A stretch of DNA of 64,000 nt, from positions 3,100,001 through 3,164,000 of the forward strand of contig NZ_CP033219.1 of NCBI RefSeq assembly GCF_004006175.1, read 5' to 3'. The translations under genes were made by a program, and so were the position numbers. The DNA is from Parasedimentitalea marina (GTDB taxonomy: Bacteria > Pseudomonadota > Alphaproteobacteria > Rhodobacterales > Rhodobacteraceae). The notes under the pieces are model-generated. The model had not been told where the DNA came from. It ran no database searches and worked only from the letters and a program-made list of their open reading frames with translations. Each line of letters opens with the position of its first letter. The stretch's first letter is position 1. Below are positions 37,291 through 45,808 of the stretch, piece by piece.

Positions 37291-38556
37291 ATGAATATCC
37301 TTATCCTCGGCAGCGGTGGGCGCGAACATGCGTTGGCCTGGGCGGTGATGCAGAACCCCAAATGTGACAAGCTGATCGTCGCGCCCGGCAATGCGGGCAT
37401 CGCGCAGATCGCCACCTGCGCCGATCTGGACATCAATCACGGCGGCGCGGTTGTCAGTTTTGCCGAAGAAAACGCCATCGACTTTGTCATCGTCGGCCCC
37501 GAGGCGCCGCTGGCTGCTGGTGTATCCGACCGGCTGCGCGACGCCGGCCTGCTGGTGTTTGGCCCGTCTGAGGCAGCCGCCAAGCTGGAGGCCTCTAAGG
37601 CCTTTACCAAGGAAATCTGTGCCGCCGTCGATGCGCCAACCGCAGGCTATGGTCATTTCACCGAGGCCGAAGCCGCCAAGGCTTACATCCGCCAGCAAGG
37701 CGCACCGATTGTGGTCAAGGCCGACGGTCTGGCCGCTGGCAAAGGCGTGATCATGGCCTTTGACGAGCAAACCGCGCTGGACGCCATTGATGATATGTTC
37801 GGCGGTGCCTTTGGCGCGGCCGGCGCCGAGGTGGTGATTGAGGAGTTCATGGAGGGCGAGGAAGCCTCGTTGTTTGTGCTGGTCGACGGGACAGAGGTGC
37901 TGTCGATGGGATCGGCGCAGGACCATAAACGCGTCGGCGAAGGCGACACCGGGCCAAATACCGGTGGCATGGGGGCCTATTCGCCCGCGCCAGTGCTGAG
38001 TGCTGCGATCGAAGCCAAGGCGATGGCAGAGATCGTCAAACCCACAATGGAAGAAATGGCCCGCCGTGGCACCCCCTATCAGGGCATTCTCTATGCCGGG
38101 TTGATGATCAAGGATGGCCAGCCGCGTCTGGTGGAGTACAACGTCCGCTTTGGTGATCCGGAATGTCAGGTGCTGATGATGCGCCTGGGCGCTCAGGCGA
38201 TGGACCTGATGCATGCCGCCGCCGAGGGCCGTCTGGATCAGGCCCAGGTGAACTGGGCTGATGATCACGCCATTACTGTGGTTGTGGCCGCCAATGGTTA
38301 TCCGGGGGGGTATGAAAAAGGCACCGAGATCAAAGGTCTGGACGCCCTGCCCGAGGATGGCAGCAACATGGTGTTCCATGCCGGCACCAGGGCGCAGGAT
38401 GGCAAAATATTGGCCAGTGGTGGCCGGGTGCTGAACGTCACCGCCCGTGGCGACAGCCTGCAAACGGCCCGTGACCGGGCCTATGCCGCCGCCGACGCGA
38501 TTGACTGGCCCGGCGGGTTTATGCGCCGCGACATCGGCTGGCGCGCGCTGAAGTAA
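37291..38556 (+). CDS. purD: phosphoribosylamine--glycine ligase
   Basis: A 421-residue ATP-grasp enzyme that makes glycinamide ribonucleotide, the second step of purine synthesis. It starts [18 protein letters not shown], and has the ATP-grasp core [58 protein letters not shown] and [14 protein letters not shown] precedes the ATG by about nine bases. A 7-bp stem CCGAGCG/CGCTCGG follows the stop by 18 bases. Single gene. Confidence 0.98.
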   Translation: MNILILGSGGREHALAWAVMQNPKCDKLIVAPGNAGIAQIATCADLDINHGGAVVSFAEENAIDFVIVGPEAPLAAGVSDRLRDAGLLVFGPSEAAAKLEASKAFTKEICAAVDAPTAGYGHFTEAEAAKAYIRQQGAPIVVKADGLAAGKGVIMAFDEQTALDAIDDMFGGAFGAAGAEVVIEEFMEGEEASLFVLVDGTEVLSMGSAQDHKRVGEGDTGPNTGGMGAYSPAPVLSAAIEAKAMAEIVKPTMEEMARRGTPYQGILYAGLMIKDGQPRLVEYNVRFGDPECQVLMMRLGAQAMDLMHAAAEGRLDQAQVNWADDHAITVVVAANGYPGGYEKGTEIKGLDALPEDGSNMVFHAGTRAQDGKILASGGRVLNVTARGDSLQTARDRAYAAADAIDWPGGFMRRDIGWRALK

Positions 38557-38573
38557 GCGACACCCAAAGAAAC

Positions 38574-38604
38574 CCGAGCGTTTATCTGAACTTGTTTCGC
38601 TCGG
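38574..38604 (+). terminator. possible terminator of purD
   Basis: CCGAGCG pairs with CGCTCGG around a 17-base loop, 18 bases past the purD stop. The large loop and absence of a T-run make it weak. Confidence 0.35.
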
Positions 38605-38702
38605 CCGATAGGCCGGGCAGCACCTCCTCGATCAGGCGCTGGCCTCTTCGCTAAAGATGCTCCGTTCGCGTTTTGGCAAGGCTTCTATAATTCATTTTGC
38701 AG

Positions 38703-39560
38703 TCACCACAGCGCCACATCCGCAACCACACCCGCATGATCTGATCCCAGCTTAGGCCGCAATTTCACTGACCCTCCCCCCGGTGCCAATATCAAATCAA
38801 TCGGAAGCGGGATATTTCTAAGGTTCAGTGTTGAGTACGCAGGGCCAGCCAATTGAGTTCTCGTCAATCTGGCTATTCTTTCAACCCGACCTGACCACGG
38901 GACGATATTGAAATCTCCCGCAACGACAACAGGCCCCTCTAGTTCAGACAAGATCTCAACGGCGGCATTTTCATTTTCAATACTGTCATGTGGCCAGGGC
39001 CACGGAATATGCGCCGACACAGTCCAAACCCGCCGACCATCCAGGTCAATAGGGGCAGCCAATACTGCACGCCAACTGGAGCAAACAGGATCGCCAGCGA
39101 AAGGGTGACGCGAAGCCAAGGCAATGCCGCTCCAACCTGAAAACCTGCAAAAATGCTGATGTGGGAAGCTTGCCTTTAATAGTCCAAGGATCGAATTGTT
39201 GTTGTCGGACACCTCTTGCAGCATAACCACATCGACATCCGCGGCCTTGATATCAGCAACCACAGCCTGAACCTGCGCATTCGCAAACCAAAGATTCTTG
39301 GAATACACGCGCATATCTCCACCTGGATCCTGCGTCAGAAACGGAACCGCGGTGGTGAGGATCGCCAACACGGCGATTGCGCCAAAGATTGCTCTCTCCC
39401 ATAGCGACCTTCCAAGGATGATCCCCAAAAGGCAGGCAACGCCAAACACCGGCCGTCCAATAGAAATACTTTCTGCAGCCCGGTGCAACGGGCCCATAAA
39501 TCCTGCAACAACCAGCAGGGCCGCAATTGATGCAAAAGCCAATATAGTTTTGCGCAACAT
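38703..39560 (-). CDS. endonuclease/exonuclease/phosphatase family protein, membrane-anchored
   Basis: A 285-residue protein. The first 95 residues hold about three membrane helices (TILAFASIAALLVVAGF, FGVACLLGIILG, AIFGAIAVLAILTTAVP). The rest is an EEP domain with the catalytic signatures MLQEVSDN, VVAGDFNIVPWS and GSDHAGVVAD. Such anchored EEP proteins act on nucleic acids, phospholipids or other phosphodiesters; the substrate is unknown. Start taken at MLRKTIL since the frame upstream lacks a helix. Codons are more AT-rich than neighbouring housekeeping genes, which fits an accessory gene. Confidence 0.85.
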   Translation of the reverse strand: MLRKTILAFASIAALLVVAGFMGPLHRAAESISIGRPVFGVACLLGIILGRSLWERAIFGAIAVLAILTTAVPFLTQDPGGDMRVYSKNLWFANAQVQAVVADIKAADVDVVMLQEVSDNNNSILGLLKASFPHQHFCRFSGWSGIALASRHPFAGDPVCSSWRAVLAAPIDLDGRRVWTVSAHIPWPWPHDSIENENAAVEILSELEGPVVVAGDFNIVPWSGRVERIARLTRTQLAGPAYSTLNLRNIPLPIDLILAPGGGSVKLRPKLGSDHAGVVADVALW

Positions 39561-40039
39561 CTCATTACATTCCAAAAATCTCCTCGAACACTGCGAGAAA
39601 AGCACGCGCAATACAACGGCACGTCGCAAGGAAAGGTGCCATTTGGTTTGGCCTCCTTTAGACTAGACCGATAGTTAGCGCCTTGCTGAGCCCAGAGTGT
39701 TCATCCACGATCCGCGCACCCGCGATCGGAAACCAGTGTTGCGCCCGGACCCTTTGCCCGCACGCAGCATTTACCTACTTGCAAATCGAGTGTGTTCCCT
39801 TGTGGAATCCTCTGTTTCTCGCGAGCCTACTTCATGCACATAGATCATCTGGTAACCCATGGGTTACCCTTCCCAAGCTCTCCCGCCCGTCGGCAGGCAT
39901 CTAACGATGCCACCTCCCGTTGGGCCCAGCGCCGCTACGCGGCGATGGCGAGGAGCAGACAAATTGCCTCCTAATGTTTGCAAAACACGCCTCAAATAGG
40001 TAGGATGTTCTCAACTTGAACGCTTTTGAAATGCCCTAA
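39561..40039. other. AT-rich intergenic region with an 18-bp palindrome
   Basis: About 480 bases with no supported gene on either strand. It includes the perfect palindrome GGTAACCCATGGGTTACC at 39851-39868 and a small GCCGC/GCGGC stem near 39930. Short open frames here lack ribosome binding sites and recognisable sequence. Confidence 0.5.
39851..39868. repeat. perfect 18-bp palindrome
   Basis: GGTAACCCATGGGTTACC reads the same on both strands. It stands in non-coding sequence about 170 bases before the frame-split gene. A dimeric DNA-binding protein site is possible; no partner can be named. Confidence 0.6.
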
Positions 40040-40509
40040 ATGACTACAGATAAAACACTTTTTGCTCTAAAGAAATTGGCGTTCATTGGCGCTGGTTTTT
40101 TCTTCCTAATTTGGGTTGTCGGTTTCAGCTCATCTCTCTTTGCTTCTCGCTGCCTGTCCGACAGGACAAGTGCTTCCGGGAAACTAAAGGCCTGCCAAGT
40201 GGCGTCGAGTACAACACTTGCACGGTATGTACGGATGACCTGACTGAATTTACCGCTATTGAGTTGGAACGAAGTATTGCCCTGATCGAGAATGATCGCC
40301 TGGAAGAAGGAATTTCGGTTTTCAGACAGATATTGGAAACTTCTGGGCTAGCAGGATCTCTAAAGGGCAACTTGGGAAACGGTCCTCTCGATCCCTTTTC
40401 CAAAATTATTCTGCGTCGTTTGCAACGTCTCGACACTGAATCAGCTGCATTGAGTATGCTTGCAAATGAAATGGGTTTCGAAACAGAAGTTTCCGGTGGG
40501 AAGAAATAG
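40040..40509 (+). pseudogene. small membrane-anchored hypothetical protein, apparently frame-split
   Basis: The first frame (from 40040) encodes MTTDKTLFALKKLAFIGAG and a membrane helix FFFLIWVVGFSSSLFA, then turns into unremarkable sequence and stops at 40243. A second frame, open from 40111 to 40509, becomes protein-like from about base 40150 on, with DKCFRETKGLPSG, a CxxC (TCTVC), DLTEFTAIELERSIALIENDRLEEGISVFRQIL and a C-terminal helical region. A single-base shift near 40140-40170 would join helix and CxxC/helical domain into one protein of about 155 residues. It could be a broken gene, a sequencing error or two unrelated frames. No family recognised. The C-terminal part resembles a TPR-like helix pair. 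Confidence 0.4.
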
Positions 40510-40554
40510 GGATCTGTGCCTATTTTCAATTTCTCACGCCAACCACACAGTCCC

Positions 40555-41357
40555 TCACCGGCAGTCCAACGCCCGCTCCATACTCGCCTGCCCATAAAAC
40601 ACCCCAACATCCCGGCTGCTGATCTCCCCAGCCTCCAGCCGCGACGCCACTATCCGCGTCCAGCCACTATCTACTGTCACCACCTCAGGGCCGGCGCCAC
40701 AGTCGCGAATACCCGAGGTAATGAAATCCTCGCCAATCCGATGATTGGTCAGCCCGGCCTGGCTGGCTACCTCCACCAACTCTCCATCGCGCAGGCTCCA
40801 TATCCGCAGTGTCTTTGCCAGATGAGGTCGATCGATATAGGCCACCTCGGGCCAGCCATCGCCGTCCAGATCTGCCGATCCAATCGGCGCCAACCAGCGG
40901 TGCGGTCGGCCAATGAACGGCGTTGCAGCATACAGCCCGCGCTCGTCGTATAAGGCAAGCCGCGCGCCCAAAGTCAGGCTGCTCTCGACCACCATCACCA
41001 GGGTCGGGCTGTCATCGCCCTCGATAATCCTGGGCTCCAGATCTTCAAAGACATGAGTTTCCGGCAGACGGATAATGATTTTGTAAGTCCGGCGACCTTC
41101 GCAGCCAGAACAGGCGTCGACATGCAGCAGCAAGGCGCCCCATTCCACATTGTCACCCAGAATTGCGTGATCATAGCGGGTGGTGGGCTCAACGAACTCT
41201 GCCGACACGATGACATCCGGCGGCGTGGCCTGTGCCATAGTTGCAGCCGTCAGCCCCAAGCCGCCAAGCCACAAGTGCAAGACCTGCAGCGCGCGGCGGG
41301 AAAAACCGGGCCAAGGGCGGGGCATCAGACGCCGCGCCACTTGCCCCAGCAGGCCCA

Positions 41358-41358
<1 letters not shown>
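40555..41358 (-). CDS. secreted VCBS/FG-GAP repeat protein
   Basis: A 267-residue exported protein. A basic N-terminus and hydrophobic stretch (LHLWLGGLGLTAATMAQA) form a signal peptide, cleaved near AQA. The mature part has an APIGSADLDGDGWPEVAYIDR motif, the calcium-binding DxDxDG loop of FG-GAP/VCBS beta-propeller repeats, and two Cys pairs (DACSGCEG and the C near RDCGAG). Role unknown; such repeats often bind ligands or metals outside the cell. The start codon overlaps the ferredoxin stop by one base, so it may be co-transcribed. Confidence 0.75.
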
Positions 41359-41816
<458 letters not shown>

Positions 41817-41867
41817 TCATCCGCAACCCCACCCCCACATAGCCGATAGTTCCCTCAGACCTGCCTC

Positions 41868-42272
41868 ATGCCACAGCCGTCCCGATACGCCCTCTCTCCC
41901 TGGCCCCGTCCCCCGGCCTGCCTGATTGCCGCCCGTCTGGCTGAACCGCCAGAGAATGCCCGCATCACGGTGGCCGGTCTGGTCATCTTGCGTCAACGCC
42001 CCGGCACCGCCAAAGGGGTGATCTTTCTGACGCTTGAGGACGAAACCGGCATCGTCAACATCATCGTCTGGCGCAAGATTTACGAGGCATTTCGTCGCGC
42101 CGTGATCGCCGGGCGATTGCTGCGGGTGACCGGTCGGTTGCAGCGGGCGCATTCCGTTTGCCATGTGATTGCTGAACAGATCGAGGACATCTCACCAATG
42201 TTGGATCTGCTGCTGACCGAACAGGGTCGTCAGGACAACGACGCCTTTGCGCCGCTGCCGGATCTGGGCTAG
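41868..42272 (+). pseudogene. detached C-terminal OB fold of an error-prone DNA polymerase (DnaE2)
   Basis: A 134-residue open frame. From about residue 25 it matches the C-terminal OB-fold region of DnaE2: ARITVAGLVILRQRPGTAKGVIFLTLEDETG, then VNIIVWRKIYEAFRRAVIAGRLLRVTGRLQRAHSVCHVIAEQIEDIS. The full polymerase is about 1,050 residues or more, and nothing resembling its PHP, palm or finger domains lies upstream. The first 25 residues look unrelated. It is either the tail of a deleted imuAB-dnaE2 mutasome gene or a free-standing OB protein made from it. The motif is intact, so it may still be translated. Confidence 0.7.
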
Positions 42273-42318
42273 GCTGCGCGAAACCGCCCGGCAGATCAGC
42301 CACCAGAGGCCTTCGAGC

Positions 42319-42834
42319 ATGACCCCGATCCGACCCTTTCTTCTGGCTGCCCTGCTGCTGGGTGGCCTTAGTGCCTGCACCCCGCCAGGTGCCAACAGCG
42401 GTGGCACCGTCTCCCGGGGCGGCCAACAGGCCCCTCCCGGCGCCGCACCGGACAGCTGTTGGGGCAAACAAACCACCCCGGCGATCATTGAAACGGTCAC
42501 CCATCAAGTGATGCTGCAACCTGCCGAAGTGCTGGCTGATGGCAGTGTGCTCCAGCCAGCTATATTCAAGACAGAAACCCGTCAGGACATTGTCCGGCCG
42601 CGTCAAGAGACCTGGTACGAGATCCTATGCACCCAGGACCTGACACCCGAACTCATTGCCTCGGTGCAGCGCGCCCTGACCGCGCGCGACCTGTATCACG
42701 GCACTATCAGTGGCGAGATGGACCGGGCCACCCGCGCCGCAGTGCGTCGCTATCAAAAGCCACAGGGGCTAAACAGCAACCTGTTGTCACTCGCCGCCGC
42801 CCGCCAAATGGGCCTTGTTGCCATAGAAGACTGA
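42319..42834 (+). CDS. lipoprotein with peptidoglycan-binding domain
   Basis: A 171-residue exported lipoprotein: signal PFLLAALLLGGLSAC gives a lipobox with Cys20. A Gly/Pro-rich spacer is followed by ETVTHQVMLQPAEVLADGSVLQPAIFKTETRQDIV and a C-terminal peptidoglycan-binding_1-like repeat (LTPELIASVQRALTARDLYHGTISGEMDRATRAAVRRYQ). It likely links the outer membrane to the cell wall. AGAGG lies about eight bases before the ATG at 42319. Confidence 0.85.
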   Translation: MTPIRPFLLAALLLGGLSACTPPGANSGGTVSRGGQQAPPGAAPDSCWGKQTTPAIIETVTHQVMLQPAEVLADGSVLQPAIFKTETRQDIVRPRQETWYEILCTQDLTPELIASVQRALTARDLYHGTISGEMDRATRAAVRRYQKPQGLNSNLLSLAAARQMGLVAIED

Positions 42835-42918
42835 TCGCCACACAGGCGGACCACACAGGCGGTGTAAAGACATCGCTGGATCCGCACACAAAACGCCACA
42901 CACGAAACGGAGCCCTCA

Positions 42919-43587
42919 ATGTCACTCGATCACTTACCGCAAACCGGTTTCCTGTCGGGGATTTCTGAAGGGTTGAAACAGATGCTGGAAAGCCAGGCCA
43001 GTGAAGTCCGGCTGAAATCCGGTGATGTACTGTTTGAACAAGGCGATGCGGGGGATGCATTGTTTGCGATCACCGCTGGGGCACTGGAATTCTCAATCCT
43101 GTCCGCGGCCGGGCGCAAACTGTCCCTCGATATCATGCGACCCGGCGCGGTGTTTGGCGAGATTGCTCTGTTTGATCCTGGTGAACGCACCGCCACAGCC
43201 ACAGCGCTTGAAACCAGCCGGGTCCTGCGGTTGCGCAATCGCGATGTGCTTTTGCAAATTCAACGCCATCCCGAACTGGCGGGTGATCTGCTGCGGCTTG
43301 CTGGTCAACGCATGCGCTGGATGGGCAACCAATACAACGAGCAGGTTTTTCTGGCGATGCCCATACGGCTGGCGCGCAAACTGTTGCACCTGACCTCGGA
43401 AACCGGGAGCGGCAAACTGGCGCTGTCGCAATCCGAACTGGCCGAATTCATCGGCGCCACCCGCGAGGCCGTATCCAAAACACTGGCAGCATGGAAACGC
43501 GGGGGGGTGATTGAAATCTCACGTGGTGGCGTGGTCATTCTGGATCGCCAGGCCCTCAGTGGGTTGGCCGAACCCGAACTGATCTGA
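42919..43587 (+). CDS. Crp/Fnr family transcriptional regulator
   Basis: A 222-residue regulator with an N-terminal cyclic-nucleotide-binding fold (residues 15-130) and a C-terminal helix-turn-helix (LSQSELAEFIGATREAVSKTLAAW). The phosphate-binding region reads VFGEIALFDPGERTATATA, keeping the Glu and Arg that contact cAMP in CRP. No cysteines are present, so it is not an FNR-type Fe-S sensor. The recognition helix has TREAVSK, with the Arg-Glu pair of CRP (which recognises TGTGA) but Lys where E. coli CRP has Arg185. A perfect CRP-type site follows the gene by about 55 bases. Confidence 0.93.
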   Translation: MSLDHLPQTGFLSGISEGLKQMLESQASEVRLKSGDVLFEQGDAGDALFAITAGALEFSILSAAGRKLSLDIMRPGAVFGEIALFDPGERTATATALETSRVLRLRNRDVLLQIQRHPELAGDLLRLAGQRMRWMGNQYNEQVFLAMPIRLARKLLHLTSETGSGKLALSQSELAEFIGATREAVSKTLAAWKRGGVIEISRGGVVILDRQALSGLAEPELI

Positions 43588-43632
43588 CCACCCGATCTTG
43601 CCGCTGCCCGAAAACAAAAAAAAGCGGATTAA

Positions 43633-43648
43633 TTCACAGGCCTGTGAA
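43633..43648. repeat. perfect 16-bp palindrome
   Basis: TTCACAGGCCTGTGAA is symmetric over all 16 bases and overlaps the left half of the CRP-type site, so the two could be alternative or stacked binding sites. Confidence 0.6.
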
Positions 43649-43658
43649 CTGGATCACA
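43643..43658. promoter_or_regulatory. perfect CRP-type site TGTGA-N6-TCACA
   Basis: The sequence TGTGA, six bases, TCACA matches the ideal E. coli CRP half-site arrangement and lies 56 bases past the Crp/Fnr stop. Its left half also belongs to the perfect 16-bp palindrome TTCACAGGCCTGTGAA (43633-43648). Confidence 0.6.
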
Positions 43659-43693
43659 GACCCAGCCCCCACAAGGCTGCACAGTGAACCCAC

Positions 43694-43769
43694 GGCGAGG
43701 CGCGTCCGTTCCATCCCGTCGCCTCGCCCCTCCCTATAAGAGCCATGTGCCCCTCGCGCATGGCTCTTA
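43694..43769 (+). ncRNA. candidate small RNA with twin hairpins
   Basis: Downstream of the CRP-type site lie two consecutive stems: GGCGAGGCG/CGCCTCGCC (43694-43728) and TAAGAGCCATG/CATGGCTCTTA (43737-43769), the second extended by G-C pairs around a CCCTC loop. No open frame with a ribosome binding site occupies the stretch, and it is not the degP terminator, which lies at 43814-43834. The right-hand stem lacks a good T-run (GTCATTT), so a 3' end is not certain. Strand is inferred from the position of the site. Confidence 0.35.
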
Positions 43770-43813
43770 GTCATTTACCCGGTTTGAATAATTTGCCAGT
43801 CGATCATGAAAAA

Positions 43814-43834
43814 GGCCGGGCGTTATGCCCGGCC
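43814..43834 (-). terminator. terminator of degP
   Basis: Perfect 8-bp stem GGCCGGGC/GCCCGGCC with a five-base loop; on the minus strand it runs into TTTTT. Lies 27 bases past the degP stop. Confidence 0.88.
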
Positions 43835-43860
43835 TCTTGTCGTCTAACACTGTGACACGG

Positions 43861-45390
43861 TCACTTGCCCAGGTTCAGCGCTACAAACCGAGGTTGCCCA
43901 TTGCGGCGCACCAAAAGCAACAAGGACTTGCGACCTGCCTCTTTTGCCTCGGCAATGCGATCTTCGAAATCACCAACCGCAGTCACTTTCTGCTGGCCGG
44001 CCTCGGTGATGATATCACCGCCGCGCAAACCTTTTTCCCAAGCCTCTGATGCCTCGTCGACCGATAGGATAACCGCCCCATCAGTGCCCTCTGGTGCATT
44101 CAGTTCAGCACGCATTTCCTCGGTCAAGGTACCAATGGTCAGTCCCAACAGCACCTTTTCGACGGCTTCCGGCACGGCCTCTTCTTCAACAATAGGAGCT
44201 GCAGCAGTGCGCTCGGCATCTTCACGCCGTCCAAGCGTGACCAACAGTGTTTCCGTGCCGCCTTCGCGGTGCACCACAACGCGGACCGCCTTGCCCACTG
44301 CGGTGGCGCCAACCTGGCGCACCAGGGCACGGGTGTCTTTAACGTCCACACCGTCGAAGGTCAGGATGACATCACCCGCCAGCAACCCGGCTTCCTTGGA
44401 TGGGCCTTCGGGCACATCGGTGATCAGCGCGCCTGAGACACTGGCCAGACCCATGGCCTCGGCCAGGTCGGCATCTACGTCCTGAATGCGCACGCCCAAC
44501 CAGCCGCGGCGGGTTTCGCCAAATTCTTTCAGCTGATCAACAACTTTGCTGACCACATTCGACGCCATTGAAAAGCCAATGCCAATCGAGCCACCATTCG
44601 GGGACAGAATCGCCGTGTTCACGCCGACCACTTCGCCGTCCATGTTGAACAGCGGACCACCCGAGTTGCCCCGGTTGATCGCCGCATCGGTCTGAATGTA
44701 ATCATCGTATGAGCCGCTGAGTTCACGATTGCGGGCCGAAACGATCCCTGCAGACACCGAAAACCCCTGCCCCAGCGGATTGCCCATCGCCACAACCCAG
44801 TCGCCAACCAGCGCAGAATCACTATCCCCGAAGGTCACAAAGGACAGTGGCGTGTCGGCCTCGACCTTAAGCAAAGCAATATCGGTTTTCTCGTCGGTGC
44901 CAATCAATTTGGCCGGCAGCAGTTCTTTGGGCTGACCATCGCCGGGGAAAAACTCAATCTCAATTTCATCAGCACCGGCAATCACGTGGTTGTTGGTGAC
45001 GATATAGCCATCCTCGGAGATCACAAAACCGGACCCCAGCGCCGACGAGCGGCGCGGTCGGCTGGGCTGACCATTGCCGCCATTGCCTTCGCCATTGCGG
45101 TCCTGGAACTCGCGAAAGAAATCCTCGAAGGGCGATCCCTCGGGCACGACGCCCTGTGGTCCGGTCCGGCCTTCGATCACGGTCGTTGTCGTGATATTGA
45201 CCACCGCCGGGCTGATCTTCTGGGCCAGCGGCGCAAGGCTTTCGGGACGTGCCTGGGCCACCAGCGCCTGGGCCAACACCATCACCATGGTCACCAACGC
45301 CAGCCACATCAGCCGGGGGCCTGTGGCCGATCTATCTTGGCTGATTGAAACTGCTTTTGCCTGAGGCTGCACGGAGCTACTCCTTGTCAT
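43861..45390 (-). CDS. degP: Do family serine endopeptidase (DegP/HtrA)
   Basis: A 509-residue periplasmic protease-chaperone. An N-terminal signal-like helix (LMWLALVTMVMVLAQALVAQA, cut after AQA) precedes the trypsin-like domain with its catalytic triad: His in VTNNHVI, Asp in KTDIALLKV and Ser in RGNSGGPLF. Two PDZ domains follow (about residues 300-400 and 420-509). The start at 45390 has a perfect GGAGG about ten bases upstream; the open frame upstream is not coding. It follows the hflK-hflC-DUF2065 run on the same strand, separated by about 220 bases. Confidence 0.97.
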   Translation of the reverse strand: MTRSSSVQPQAKAVSISQDRSATGPRLMWLALVTMVMVLAQALVAQARPESLAPLAQKISPAVVNITTTTVIEGRTGPQGVVPEGSPFEDFFREFQDRNGEGNGGNGQPSRPRRSSALGSGFVISEDGYIVTNNHVIAGADEIEIEFFPGDGQPKELLPAKLIGTDEKTDIALLKVEADTPLSFVTFGDSDSALVGDWVVAMGNPLGQGFSVSAGIVSARNRELSGSYDDYIQTDAAINRGNSGGPLFNMDGEVVGVNTAILSPNGGSIGIGFSMASNVVSKVVDQLKEFGETRRGWLGVRIQDVDADLAEAMGLASVSGALITDVPEGPSKEAGLLAGDVILTFDGVDVKDTRALVRQVGATAVGKAVRVVVHREGGTETLLVTLGRREDAERTAAAPIVEEEAVPEAVEKVLLGLTIGTLTEEMRAELNAPEGTDGAVILSVDEASEAWEKGLRGGDIITEAGQQKVTAVGDFEDRIAEAKEAGRKSLLLLVRRNGQPRFVALNLGK

Positions 45391-45613
45391 TGTTATCGTC
45401 CTCCTTTGTACCGGAACGGCGGATCCGAACCCCGGTCCCCTAGAGGCATGAATGACAATGTAGTCACTTCCACGCCTGTCGCAATAAATGTTGCACTGTT
45501 TCAATTTGAAGTGAGCGAAGTTACAGCCACGCGCTGTCAATCGGGTCGCAGAATGGGCTGAAATCCGCCCAAAAGCGACCTTAGGCCGCCCCACCGCCCT
45601 TAAGGACCGGGGT

Positions 45614-45808
45614 TTACACACCCAACAGAAATGCAATCCACAGCAGGATCAACCCCAGCACCATCGCCACGGCCCCAACCTGTCGGCGTTCCTGCAGGCC
45701 CAGCTGTCTCATCATCTGCAACAGCCGTTCAACAAGCGAAGGGGCCAGCACATAGGCCAGCCCCTCAACTATAAACACCAGCCCGAGGGCCAGAAAGATC
45801 ATCGCCAT
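45614..45808 (-). CDS. DUF2065 domain-containing protein
   Basis: A 64-residue protein with two membrane helices: MIFLALGLVFIVEGLAYVLAP and VGAVAMVLGLILLWIAFLLG, the typical size and topology of DUF2065. It follows hflC with a one-base overlap, the usual position of this family in proteobacteria, which suggests a link to the HflKC complex. Function unknown. Confidence 0.92.
   Translation of the reverse strand: MAMIFLALGLVFIVEGLAYVLAPSLVERLLQMMRQLGLQERRQVGAVAMVLGLILLWIAFLLGV

Noticed and set aside
37258..38463. A 401-codon frame antisense to purD
   Set aside because: Mirror of purD; no domain or start signal.
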